This document shows, piece after piece, positions 1-11,481 of a DNA stretch of 64,000 nt. Made by a program: the position numbers and the translations under genes. Every line of letters begins with the position of its first letter. Within the stretch, counting starts at the first letter, position 1. A model generated the notes under the pieces. That model ran no database searches and was not told the origin of the DNA. It worked only from the letters and a program-made list of their open reading frames with translations. Origin of the DNA: Rhynchonema sp. JSB1_4 (taxonomy: Eukaryota > Nematoda > Chromadorea > Monhysterida > Xyalidae); the NCBI GenBank assembly GCA_030248065.1, contig JASAMV010004444.1, forward strand, positions 1 through 64,000, written 5' to 3'.

Positions 1-1003
1 CACAGCTTACGGCACGCTCAATAACTGTACAGTATATAGTATGGGGTGTCCTACATTATACATGTGACAGTTGATGGGATGTCTGGGAACCGTATGAGCA
101 GTGATTAATAAAAAAAGTTTTATTCGAGACCCATTTTTTAACACAACTGACCTTGTAAAAAGAGGCAGATGTCACAATGTACACACTATAATGTAAGAAC
201 TTCTAACCTTCTGTACACCAATAAGTTGAAGAGAGTACTGTAAATATTGTAACTGACATTTTACGTACATACTTTCTGCAAAACTGCAGATTCGTACACT
301 AATCCAGTCCAGCCAGACACGACAAAATCCGTCGCGCAAAAGAAACTGCTGCTGATGATTAGGTGGCCTTGGTCACTTGATTGCGTTTGAACTGGGTCAC
401 TAACTGTCGTAGATGGAAGTTGGGTAAAACTTGCGATAATGCGTTTTGTGTGCAGCGCATTGCATGCAAATGTATGAAATTTCTCTAAACCTCGCTTATG
501 TGCATGCGGCCTGATGACCACAAATATGCAACAAACACACTTGGAAGAATTATTGCGTATGGGTTTCTATTTTATGACGCTGCAATTTCCGTTACTGTAA
601 TTATTCAATTTTTATATCTGGGTCAGAAACTTTTGACGAGATATGCCCACAACTACTGTCTGGGTGTATGACTTTGAGGAAATCTGTGTTTATTAATATG
701 TCTCTGTTTTATGACCACTTTTGTAAAAGTTTCAATGTCCAATTTCAACTTCCCTTGTTTTCATTTGCACATTTCCGTGTTTTATTTCTGTCATTGTAGC
801 ATCTTCAATTAGCAATAATGGCTGAACAGTGGCAATCGTAGCCCAGTTTACAATTTGAGACATTCCGAAACATTTGAGATTGAAAAACTTTATTGAGGAT
901 TGCATTAGGAGTGCTGATGTTTCACGAATATTATGATGCAGCAACGCAGCAGCTGAGTACAGTTGTCAACCCCGACACTTTCCAGAGCACACGTGCCGTC
1001 AAA
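1..1003. other. no gene seen; collagen upstream region
   Basis: I see no supported exon here. The short ORFs on both strands have no domain, no splice support and no compositional bias. The 3' part presumably holds the promoter of the collagen gene that starts at 1004, but I recognise no specific element. Confidence 0.5.
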
Positions 1004-2800
1004 ATGTCGTCGAGTGTCGGCCTGTCAGCAAGTGTCGCAACAGCATTTAGTGTCGGCACATTGCTAATGTGTGTCATCATGGTGCCGGTGATTGTCAGTG
1101 AAATCAATCGGACATGGGCTGAACTGGACATGCAGATGGCTGAGTATAGGGTTGGATTTTAATCAAAATTATGTAACTTTTCACATTCCTTGCTGGCATT
1201 TTTCTGACCTGCCTTTAGAGTGAATCTCGCTCCGCCTGGAGCCAGATGGTGCAGTTGTCGGGACCCGATCACATTCGCAAAGCGCGGCAAGCGTTTGGCA
1301 GTGGCGCCAGTTGTGGTTTGTCTGGTTTATTTGTTTGACTTGTGAGTGAACATTTATCACAATGTTTCAAAAATTATTTAAAAAACCTAATTTGTTACTT
1401 TCTCATGCACATTCAGACTGCAACGCGCAGAACAACTGTCCAGCCGGTGAGCCGGGACCGCAGGGTCCGCGAGGTGACAAGGGTCTGGAAGGTCTATCCG
1501 GTCCTGACGGTAAACCCGGTTCGAACTCAGAAGATGTGAAAGTGGAATTGTCGGACACTAAATGCTTCCATTGTCCGCATGGACCAATGGGACCCCCTGG
1601 TGCTGCTGGCAGACCTGGTTCGTGACCTTGTTTTCGGTCAACTGGAGCTGGCTAGGTGATGTTTCAGGAAGAATTGGGTTGAGATTTGCTTCTACTGAAC
1701 TTGCACTCCGTTGGTTGAGAGCTATAGTTGCTAATGATACCTCACAGATGCCACAGAAAACCATTAGTTCACCTAAATGTTTTGTGGTCAGATTACGCTG
1801 TGGTGTAACCTCAATGGTGATTGCCCAGATGCACTGGACGGCATCTCCAAATCACAGTCGACACAAGACAACCAAAAACCCAGCTGCATGATAACGTGAT
1901 TTGTGTGTTTGGTCGCCGTCTCAACCTGATCGTCATAGAAACGTGTGGTGCACCAAGTCATCATCAGTGTGAATGTACTAGATGACCGCACGAGACGTCC
2001 AACGTTCCCCTCACCCCCAGGTCCCCGCGGTATGCGCGGTGCGCGCGGTCAGGAAGGCATGGACGGTCGTAACGGCAATCCCGGCCAACCGGGTGACATG
2101 GGCAGCGTTGGGCTGGCGGGCAGGGATGGACGGGCGGGCTCGGCTGGTGACAAAGGGGCTGATGGCAGACTGCCCGTTGGCAAACGCGGACCGAAGGGAG
2201 AACCCGGGCCTGTGGTTAGTCTGATTTTGTGTTGATCAGATCTGTTTCCATGGCTTCCTACAACTCATGGATAGATGGGTCAAAATAATAATGATCCTAT
2301 ACTTGGCCTGGCCCTACCTTGGTCAGGCCCCCTTGTGCATCAACGATCCTTTGAGCTTTATTTCTGCTACAACTGGTTTCGTCCAGCATGGAAATTTTTC
2401 ACAGAAAACTAAATTAGCGACCATCTTCTGAGAACTATATAGGAAATAGCATAAGTATATATCAAGATATCGTAATGCAAATTCAGCTACTCACAAGTTG
2501 CCTGATTTTCAGGGCGAGCAAGGCGACAAGGGTGAGATCGGCCATGACGGCAATGTCGGCCCAGTGGGTCTAGGTGGCCAGCCAGGCCGCGAGGGTGTGT
2601 TTGGCAACTCGGGATTCGCTGGTGAAGAGGGCGCTAAGGGATTGTTGGGACGACCCGGACAGGATGCTCACGTTGGTTTTACTTTCTTTTATTTCTAATT
2701 TTTTGGAATTTTGCCAAAACTGTTTTTTACTTTTTCCATTTTTCAGTATTGTCCTTGCCCGCGTCGTCAAGCATCTGGTGGATGGGCGTACGAGAATTAG
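1004..2800 (+). CDS. nematode cuticle collagen
   Basis: Six exons: 1004-1150, 1219-1315, 1417-1617, 2021-2214, 2513-2671 and 2747-2800. All are GT-AG with matching phases and give about 283 aa, the usual size for the family. Exon 1 encodes the N-terminal domain with one hydrophobic membrane/signal segment (VGLSASVATAFSVGTLLMCV). Exon 2 carries SRSAW and the basic processing site RKAR, where subtilisin-like proteases cut family members. Exon 3 has a Cys cluster (CDCNAQNNC), then Gly-X-Y repeats and a second CFHC interruption. Exons 4 and 5 are Gly-X-Y repeats. Exon 6 ends DAHYCPCPRR plus a short tail, the classic C-terminal Cys motif. The product is trimerised, secreted by hypodermis and disulphide-linked into the cuticle. 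The splice after MAEYR was chosen because it keeps the family spacing to SAW; a donor 7 bp upstream paired with AG at 1220 is an in-frame alternative. Confidence 0.93.
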
Positions 2801-3056
2801 AATGTGAACAAGTTTGCACTCTTCTGGATGTTGATGTTTCACCTTGACGCTCCTCTTGTAATTGCTGAACGTTTATGAAGTTTTATTTGCTTACTTTGAC
2901 ACCTTGCGTTTCTGTCGTTTGCATTCCAGTAATTCATCTTTTCTCTCTTTATTCAAAAAACTTCAATGTTGTGTATAACTATTTGCAAAGCCATTGCATT
3001 GAGATTACACACTGAATTGAGATTACAATATTTTCTATATGTGTTTTGCAAATATG

Positions 3057-4747
3057 TTAAATCTCGCATTCTATACTAATCGGTGTCAACTTTTCCAAAT
3101 CGAAATAATCGTCGAAATGCTTGTCTTCGTTGTAATAGTCGAACTCGACAAATCCTTCCTTTTGTCGATCCTGAAACTTAAAAGAACTCAGTTTCTTTTA
3201 TCAAAATTTGTGTAATCTCAAAAGAAATATTGTCACCTGATATAGACAATCGAACAGTGATGTTTCATGACCAATACAGAAAACGTAGGTGACCACGGTT
3301 ATAGGTTCGGATGAGCGATCCGGTGCCGAACTGGAACGAGAAGCTGCCAGCAATAATCGACCGCTGGAACGAGATGTTTCATCATTTTGGTCAGGATTGT
3401 GTTACTTTTCAGTGATGTAACACCAGAAAAAAAGCGACATTATATTGTAGATCACTAGATTATTATTATTGCGGTTCTCAAACGGTTGAGAACGCATGCG
3501 CACTTGATTAGAAATGAAAACCCTGGTGAACAGAACAGTATGCCCACCTTTCAAATCCCATCTGCTTACAAGCCACTGTCGCTTCTTCTGGACCAAAATG
3601 ATCGTATTGCTTTGTTTGCGTGCCAACATCATACAACTGACCCCATTTCCCATCGTGGAACACCTCTAATCGACCAGAATTGGCTCCGTCCATAATCCGG
3701 AGTGCTGGACATTTGAGATACTAAGGAGTTTCAATACATAAAAATAACGTTTTTATTTAATATCGTACATAACGTTTTTATTTAATATCGTACTAAACTG
3801 TGTTCACAAGTCCATTTCGCTTGTGACCAAGTACCATCCGGGTTGCACGTCACCGTTTGGCCATGAGTGTACCCTGCTGTGCCATCATGCAGATGCCATT
3901 TTGACCTCGGACAGTCGACATATGCTGAAATGGGCCGGCTGACTGATGATGTTTCACAAAATTGAAAAAAAAAATGCTGAAAGAGTGATAACCTATTTTT
4001 CCAACCGGCGTTAGTCCGTTGACAATGGTCGGATATGCGAGCAGAACATTATCAGCGACATCCAAGTTGCTCTTGCAGCCGTTGACTTCTGAAAAGGTGT
4101 TGTTTTTGTCTCGTCTAATTTGAATATTTCAAAAAGTGTCCGGCTTTGGTCACCTTTGACACAAAATGTTTCGATCGATTCAGGCGTCGGTGTCCAATCG
4201 CCCGATTTGCACATAGCCGTTCTGGGCAGGCCAGCCCGGTGATGGTACGGTTTAATACAAGTCACGTCAACAATTGAGAGATGCGGCACTCGCGTTTGTG
4301 TGTCAAAAAACGTAAGTTGTGCGCCGTCGAGGAAAAATCTCGGACCTGTGGTGTAGTATTTTTAAGAAAGCATTTTCAAACTTTGCCTCAACTGGCTGGG
4401 CAATTGAGCAGAGCCAATTTTACCAAAAGAACGGAATCAAAAGTGCAGACATTCCAATATTGGTTCCACTTGCCTTTCAGCTTGTTGGCGTTGCTTCGTT
4501 TATCTGACATTAGCCTGGTCTACGGCTTGTTAAAGCCTAGTCTTGTGTCTTGTGTGTGCCTCGTTTTCCTTTGCGTAAAGTGGCTTCAAAATACACAAAC
4601 CAGCTTTACTCAATTCGGCCTAATTTGGCTAAAACTGCTGAGCTTACAAGTTCCATCTTCCAAAGCTGTGTAGGTGTTGCAAGCATTGGAACCGGACAGA
4701 AACGTGAAGGCGGCAAGAGGCAGGAATATCAGGTGATCCGTGACCAT
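3057..4747 (-). CDS. secreted Sushi (CCP) and SRCR domain protein
   Basis: Seven exons on the minus strand: 4747-4648, 4345-4154, 4088-3993, 3924-3799, 3704-3548, 3363-3237 and 3170-3057. Phases agree throughout and give about 303 aa. Exon 1 encodes a signal peptide (MVTDHLIFLPLAAFTFLSG). Exons 1-2 form a first four-Cys Sushi domain (TCPRF...VTC...MCKSGDW...TFC). Exons 3-4 form a second (NGC...VDC...VTCNPDGTW...WTCEH). Exons 5-6 form one SRCR domain (LRIMDGANSGRLEVFHDGKW, VACKQMGF, VFCIGHETSLFDC). Exon 7 is an acidic Asp/Tyr-rich tail ending ECEI. Sushi and SRCR domains bind extracellular ligands, so adhesion or recognition outside the cell is likely; the ligand is unknown. It is convergent with the collagen gene. 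The SRCR is recognised from motif spacing only. The 3363-3237 exon was placed by phase and by the V-x-C-x-G-x-E-x-S-L-x-D-C signature. Confidence 0.82.
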
Positions 4748-5699
4748 TTTTTGATGGCGAACTGAAAAAGCAGGCTCTGTTTTCTTACCAATAAACAAAT
4801 AACAAGCTTCTACCTATATGTTTCAACTTCGGGTGGCAAACAAATGAAAGAACCAGGGTTGAAAAATGCAGAATGTAAAATACCACGTTTTGTTATGATT
4901 ATTTACCGTTGGTGAACCATCGTTGCACCGGTTACCGCCACACGACACCGCAATCAAAACACGATGATGTTGTATTGTTTGTTGGTTTGACGCGAGGATT
5001 TTTTTATCGACGACCTACTTCGAAAACACATGTTTAGATGCCGGAAGGACACATTTGATAGGTGAGACAAAGAGGCGGCGCCGGGAGGGGGCGAATTGGA
5101 AATTTTTGATTTTTTCCTCACCCTTTTGGGCGGGATTTTTTTTTGAAAAAGGAACAACCGGAAGGACTAAATCTAATTTGATTGACAACATTGTTATTTT
5201 ACAACACAAACACATGTTCGTTCGCACTTTATCTTTAAGTTTGCGACAACAGATTTGACCTGCTCAATTATGTTTCGTTCGTGTTGTGAAAAGTAATGTG
5301 TAGGGTATAGATTCCCACTCCGAAGTTTTGCAGGAGTAAATTTAACGCACCAGTATGTATAGCATCATCAAGTGCATCACATTTTACGGAAAGCAAAACT
5401 GCTACAGGTTTCTTCCAAAATAAAAAAAACTACTTCACATGTTCACAAGTTCAACAGTTCACACTTGGAAGGACACGCGCGTCGATTCACGTTTGAACGA
5501 TTTCGCAATTATAGCGCTAGGCTGACCTTGATGCTGCTTCCCGGAAAGCATGCAAACGCGTAAACGTTTGGTTGATACTCTTTTTGTTTTCGACTCGATG
5601 AAACGGTAAAAGTATTTACCAACTTGACGACAAAAGTGTTTTAAACAATTTATCGAAAAGTGTAGCGTTACACTCAGTTCTAAAATCGAGCAGAAAACA
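4748..5699. other. divergent intergenic region
   Basis: About 950 bp separate the start of the Sushi-SRCR gene (-) from the start of the Cys-rich gene (+). It must hold both promoters. No exon, repeat family or recognisable motif stands out. Confidence 0.4.
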
Positions 5700-6694
5700 A
5701 TGGACAATTGTTTGAGATTAATCTTGTTGACAGCAACATGGCTGGTGCCGCTGGTTAACTCAGGTTAGTCGAGTTATTTTCTCAGGATTTTTCGTCTGTT
5801 ATCATGTACCTAAATGGCAGAAAACTGGTTGTGTTGCAGCTTACAAAGTTCGCTGTCAATCGGACACTGACTGTGCATCGCTGTTCCATTGTCATAAACT
5901 GGTGTGCGGAAAGGAAACCGTGCAATTGTGAGATCAGCTATCGATATGACAATTCCATTTGTCCCTTGTTTTAGAAGCTGATTAAGAAGGAAGACAGAGG
6001 ACACTTTGCCACAGGTTGCTCTCTACAGGGATGACAGCCATTCAGCTCGTGGACTGTTGTGGTAGATGCTACGGATTTTCATCTTCCATCCATACGAAGA
6101 GGGGCACCTGTTGAAGGGTAGCATATAATTTGTGGCGCATGCTCTGAGAGGGTACCTTTTACATTTAAAAGAGGTTCCTTCTATTTAGGGGTTTTAGAAG
6201 AAATACGGGAGAATCCTAAGCTACGACCAAAAATTTTTCACACCACCACCTGTTTTAGCCACAACGGTACTGCGTGCACCTGTTCCCCGTGGTATAAGAC
6301 ATGCAGCGTGCTGGCAACAGTCGGTGGAGCCAACGGACTGTGGCCATGTCAACGTCCCGAACCCTATTGTATCACGGCCAAGGACGTCAAAGTGCATTAT
6401 AGGGCTGTCAGGGTCACACAGTGATTGTGAGTAGTCTGGATAACTATATGCTTTGACACAATGGTGCACTAAATTGACGTTCTGAATAAATTGTTGAGGA
6501 GAGTTCGTTTCAGTAAGCTTGTACGGACTTATCAAAGGAGAAACGGTAACACTTTGTAAAGGGAATGACGCAGAAATACGGCAAAGTTCAGAAGCAAGGC
6601 CGTACTGATGACCTACTGCGAGACTTGCGGCGAGCGTAAAACCAGCTCGGGTGTGTTTTTGCGGTCACGTGGCCCTCTGTTGCATTCGCACTGA
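5700..6694 (+). CDS. small secreted cysteine-rich protein
   Basis: Proposed exons are 5700-5763, 5840-5927, 6259-6420 and 6574-6694, giving about 144 aa in continuous frame. Exon 1 is a signal peptide (MDNCLRLILLTATWLVPLV). Exon 2 has CQSDTDC...FHCHKLVCGK, the Cys spacing of nematode EB-like modules. Exon 3 has TACTCSPWYKTC and WPCQRPEPYC. Exon 4 has YCETCGE and ends LLHSH. The donor of exon 2 (GTGAGA) is strong. The donor of exon 3 (GTGATT) and the exact start of exon 4 (6574 or 6592) are less certain. A second Cys-rich reading frame, CFCGHVALCC, overlaps the end of exon 4 out of frame and might be used in a different model. Function is unknown; a secreted disulphide-rich protein is the safe description. 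Confidence 0.5.
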
Positions 6695-7577
6695 CGATGA
6701 CCTGGTGCGCCGCTCGTCGGTGAGGGCAGGTCGAAACGGGCAACCAAAAGCATGCTGCACAACTTATGTCTCAGACGGCTGGTGCTCGTCCGTGTTTTTG
6801 CTGATGAAATGCGCCTGGTAGTTCAATGGAGATTTCCACTCTTTGACTGATTTGGTTGTTATTTGAGTTGAGAATGAAGGCTTCCTGAAGTAGAGGGACA
6901 GCGCATCGCTGAAAAATTATCGTTTTGAAGATATGTGATTTTTAAAACATTTTTTGTTGCGATCAGAGTGCGGAACAAACGATCGAGAGTTGACTCCTCG
7001 TGATTCGTATCCAGCGAACGATGGCTTTGGAGGTTCACATTGAGCATGACACCTGCCCAATGTCTCACATCCACCTGGTATGATAAACGACATCCTGATT
7101 TTTGCCGTGAGAGAGCGAGTATTTACCGTCTTTTGAGTCTTTGTTTCATTTCGGGCAAACGCTACTGTATGTTCTTTTATTCTAAAAAAGCACAATTACC
7201 GTCCGAGCTCGTGGTCACTTTTGCCACTTTTGATCACACAAAAGAAGTGTAGTCTGATCTCATGCGGGTGTCCCTGCTTGAACAAAAAGTCACTGTCGCC
7301 AAAAAAGCGGGTCTTGTATTTTTAATCAAACGATTTGCTAAACTGTGCCGGGACATTACGATGCCCTAGTGAGCAGCTAAAAAGAACAAAATTGCGTTTA
7401 TGCGGGTAAGTGTTTGATTGGACTTCTGTTGAACACAACCACCTATACATTGTAGGTCCAAAAAACGAGCATAATACTCTTTGGAGAATTGGAAACCACC
7501 AATGACGTTTTATATCGCTGCCTGCTGATACGCCTAGGGTTTAAAACTTCACCTAAAATATGTTAACAGCAGTAAGG
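6695..7577. other. no gene seen
   Basis: There is no coding exon with splice or domain support. Overlapping ORFs on both strands at 6859-7252 lack any recognisable domain. Confidence 0.4.
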
Positions 7578-7856
7578 TATTGGTCGCACAATGACTTTAT
7601 AAGAATTGGTCCAATTTTTTTCCTGAATCGCAAAGCAGGTTAGTGACGGGGCAATGACGTTGCGTTGCGCGATCACACACAAAACACGTAGTAAAGTGAA
7701 TGTTTCAGTCCTGCGGCAACGTGGTTGATCTGCTAGATTATTTTCAGCTGTAAATGATTTGTGAGAATCACAAATAGCACAGTAGTTAAGAGTGACTGAA
7801 CGTGAAAATCAGGATTGATTTTGATGAATTCTTATATGGTCATTGTGCGACCAATA
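7578..7856. mobile_element. MITE, TATTGGTCGCAC family, diverged copy
   Basis: Terminal inverted repeats TATTGGTCGCACAATGAC (left) and their reverse complement (right, ending CGACCAATA) flank about 240 bp with no coding capacity. TA is present at both ends, consistent with a TA target duplication as in Tc1/mariner-type elements. It shares the termini but little of the interior with the copies at 45387 and 56275. Confidence 0.75.
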
Positions 7857-7871
7857 TGTAAATCGAACCAC

Positions 7872-8037
7872 CACCACCAGCTCATGAGACGGTGCTACGG
7901 TTCTACGTGTTTCGAAACTTTTCGAAAACAAAAGAAAGAGAAATCGACTATGCATAAGCACGCCCAATTTCTCTTCATTTTGTTTTCGAAATGTTTCGAA
8001 ACACGTGGAACCGAGGCGTCTCATGAGCTCGTGGGTA
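7872..8037. mobile_element. short palindromic MITE, GAGCTCATGAGACG family
   Basis: Inverted repeats containing GCTCATGAGACG and GTGTTTCGAAAC close a hairpin of about 165 bp. Its left end lies 16 bp from the preceding MITE. A related, longer copy lies at 14235-14596. It has no coding capacity. Confidence 0.6.
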
Positions 8038-8040
8038 GCT

Positions 8041-10473
8041 AGACATGATGCGGGAAACCATGCCCAAGACAATCCGGGAGAAAAAACGTGAATTTTTGAT
8101 AAAATGCACGTATTGGCTCCGGGTTTGGCCAACCCTACAAGCCTAAGCCAAAGCCTGAGAACAAGGGAGGTCAATTTCTGGATTTGTCTTTGGGCTTCCA
8201 CCATAAAGTATGTAATGTGTGCGTGCAGCATCTGAAATTTAGTACGGTGTACCAGCAAGTGCCTGTCGATTACAGTATGTGACAGCAAGGAACGGAAGAC
8301 CTGTGTTGAAGAAAATGCCCTTTTCCAAGTTGCGCTAATGTGTTTTGTGTGCCTATGGTCATGTTTCTCCCGGTCCCGATCTGACGGTCAGGCTTTGTTT
8401 TTGTTTGTATGATGCATTCGTTTCGATGGATAGGAGAACAACACTGACTTTCCTCAGAATACATAAGAGACTGTTGGCCAAATTAAATACGGGTTTTCTG
8501 AGCGCAAATGACACTTCCAAAGCAAGTTGTAATTTCGCTGAGCAATTTCGGACATTAGACTTAACAAAACCGGAATTCTCTTCAATAACCTCGTTTGAAG
8601 ACATAAGTGACGTCAGTACTACGTTGCTACAAAATTCAGTTCCCTGATTTGCTTTGACGGATGAGCTACGCAAGACCTACACACAAAAAGCACACGCACA
8701 CACATGCTCTTGGTTTCTAGGTGGCCGGGCAATTGAGCGAAGCACATTTGAGTAAGACCACTTGAGCAAGAAAAAAAGGGCAGGGCCAAAAGAGCAGAAG
8801 TCTTGTTTTGTCCCAGTGGTTTAGACATAGTACACTGAGTTTGGTATCAGGCTCAGGCTTAGGCTTACACTTAAGCTTAGTTTCCTGCTCGAGCTCAGGC
8901 TTAGGCCTACTCGTTTTTAGGTTCTGCTCTTCTGGCCCCTGTTAATTCTTACTTGCTCAAGGTGGTCTTGCTTAAATGTGCTTTGCTCCAATTGCCCGTC
9001 CGCCCTTTGCGAAACGTAAGCAAAGCATGTTAGCAACAGTCTGAACAAGAAAACGTGATTTCTTGCCTTAAAATTACTCCACGTCTCCCAATAGCTTTAA
9101 GGGCGATTAAATCTAATTTTTTTGGGCAGAATTTAGTTCTTGTTGACTTAATCTGAAGATGAATTTTGAGCACTAATAAAGCTGCAGTTTCCAGCGTCAC
9201 ACCCATTTTGATGGTTTTAGCGTCTTTAATTCTCTACTGAAGGGTAAAAGCAACAATTGTTGCAAGACATTAGCCATAAACGCTGACGTTACGCCCCAGG
9301 ATGATCGCTCAATGTTCAACAAGGGAACACAACGCTCAAATTTACTCCACATCAGTCTCTCTCTATGTTGCATTTAGACCTTTTACTACGTAAGTTTTAC
9401 GCGTAAATGATGGGTATATTATACGTCCGGTAGCTCCATGGCAGTGTTAATGTGGAACACCGACTCTACTGCCGTGGCACCCCAGAAATCTCTCTAATTG
9501 ACTCATCGTCTTAAATCTGACAAACATCACTCCATTTACTTCTGTCATAACGTTTGATTTACGCTAAACGGATTGAACGGCGCAACATCAAAGAAGTGAC
9601 ACCGACATTATTAAACTGAGGTTAGTGAACAAGTCTTGTTTCATTCAATTTCGCTCTCTCCACAACTTAAAACAATACTTTTAGCGTTAATCCGATTCCG
9701 TTTTTATTACGGCTGGTGCGATGACAGAGTTTCACTGTCTCTTCTGTCTCTGTGATCGCACACAACTGCCGTTTCCGCCGGTGTGTTTTGTCTTTTAAGT
9801 TGTTTGTGAACTTCATGTGAGCGCTGGTATTCCTTTGAGCGAACAAACTTGGAAAAAATACAAAAACTTATTTGATGTCCTCGCGGTTCTAAGTTTGTTG
9901 TTCCCTCAAAAGATCTGTGCCACCAGGCAGGTGTTTTGCGCCGGTTGCGTCTGAATTCGTGGTCTGGCTGAACTGAACAGCTGCGTAAATAAATGGCACG
10001 CGAGAAAAAGTTTCTGTGAGAAGAATACACGCAAAAACATTGCGCAACTGACTTCATCGTATTGTAAATCGCAAAGAAGGACATACAAACAGCACCACAG
10101 GTGGTTTTACCATAAATATGGGTCTTATGGTACACATACGTTCTTATTGCTTCAGAACTTTTTTGCGAAAAGCAATTCGCACGAGATGAGACTTACTGCT
10201 TGCAAAAAAATGTAAGATATTTCGAAAAAGGTGCAGCAAATGACAGCCAAATTCAGTTCAGTAAAACCTTCCATAACTACAACCGCTATATGTTTGATTT
10301 CGGGCCCTGCTCCGTTACCGTGACCATAATGAAACATCATCAGTCTAGTGTCACATCTCTTGGAACGCACTCCAACCAACTCGTGCTACCATTGTACCCC
10401 ATGGGGATCGATTTGGTAGATTCTTGAGGTGCGCTCCATTTGGGATTTACATTTACTGTATGTATAATGTATA
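8041..10473. other. 2.4 kb without a convincing gene
   Basis: ORFs up to 142 codons occur (for example 9707-10135 minus), but none has a domain, a signal peptide or splice partners. A short AGGCTTAGGCTT-like repeat stretch lies at about 8846-8910. Confidence 0.4.
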
Positions 10474-11027
10474 CAAGAAAGACAAATGCCCCAAGGGGCA
10501 TAAAAGAAATATGGTTCCCTGGCTGACTGGCATAAAAGAACGATACTAGCTTGCACCACTTTGCTGATGTTTCATTAGGCACTGGAATAAACGTAAGTGT
10601 GTTCTGAGCTGTTTGATACCGAACAGTAGACATTGAACCATATTCCCGGCGCGTGCTGTCTTGCCACCAGAGACACAGGGCATGGAGATATTGAGAGATT
10701 GCAATATTCTCTTTACTCCTCTCCTTGTTGAACCATCGTGCGCAACCGAAGACTGCACAGTTACCGTCGTGAGGTTGAAAAGAAGAAACAGTTGCCTGGG
10801 TTTGCACGAAAGTTTCGATATCGGCTGGGTGTTGGTTCAAAAGAGTTCGCGCCGGGAATATGGTTCAATGTCTACTGTTCGGTATCAAACAGCTCAGAAC
10901 ACACTTACGTTTATTCCAGTGCCTAATGAAACATCAGCAAAGTGGTGCAAGCTAGTATCGTTCTTTTATGCCAGTCAGCCAGGGAACCATATTTCTTTTA
11001 TGCCCCTTGGGGCATTTTTCTTTCTTG
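10474..11027. repeat. fold-back inverted repeat, copy 1
   Basis: Two arms of about 185 bp are near-perfect reverse complements. Left: CAAGAAAGAC...CCCCAAGGGGCATAAAAG...ATTCCCGGCGCG. Right: CGCGCCGGGAAT...CTTTTATGCCCCTTGGGG. They enclose a unique centre of about 180 bp. The same structure, including the centre, recurs at 62061-62622, and the similarity continues about 140 bp rightward in both copies (to about 11170 and 62764). No protein is encoded. It looks like a non-autonomous fold-back transposon or part of a larger duplicated unit. Confidence 0.8.
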
Positions 11028-11191
11028 TGTCGTTCTTTTATATCGCGCAAGCGTCAAACAGAGAACCCGGATAAATCGGGCACAGAAAGTTTTCAGTTCC
11101 GGCAAGCAATGGTTCTAATAACTAAGAAAATGTCGACCGTCAGACTTTTCTCAAGTAATCAACGCACATGAGCGCAATGAGGTGAGGGGGT

Positions 11192-11479
11192 TAGGGCGGA
11201 CTTAGGTTGAACACGGAACACGGAACACGGAAATATTTCCGTGTTCCGTGTTCCGTGATAAAATTTTTAAAATCACGGAACACGGAAATATTTCCGTGCA
11301 CGGAAATATTTCCGTGTTCCGTGTTCCGTGATAATTTTGAAAATCACGGAACACGGAAATATTTCCGTGTTCCGTGATTTTCAAAATTTTGTCACGGAAC
11401 ACGGAACACGGAAATCCATGAAACTGGTTTGTATGTAAAAATTATTTCCGTGTTCCGTGTTCAACCTAAGTCCGCCCTA
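11192..11479. mobile_element. palindromic element of CACGGAACACGG repeats
   Basis: Terminal inverted repeats TAGGGCGGACTTAGGTTG and their reverse complement enclose repeated CACGGAACACGGAAATATTT units arranged in both orientations, so almost the whole 288 bp can fold on itself. TA at both ends suggests a TA duplication. It interrupts the repeat complex that continues at about 11481. The second copy of that complex, near 62.8-63.9 kb, lacks this element. Confidence 0.75.
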
Positions 11480-11481
11480 AG

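Noticed and set aside
9707..10135. 142-codon minus-strand ORF
   Set aside because: It has basic, low-complexity composition, no recognisable domain and no conserved neighbour.
11202..11402. Minus-strand ORF of repeated NISVFR/HGTRNTE
   Set aside because: It is a translation of the CACGGAACACGG palindromic repeat.
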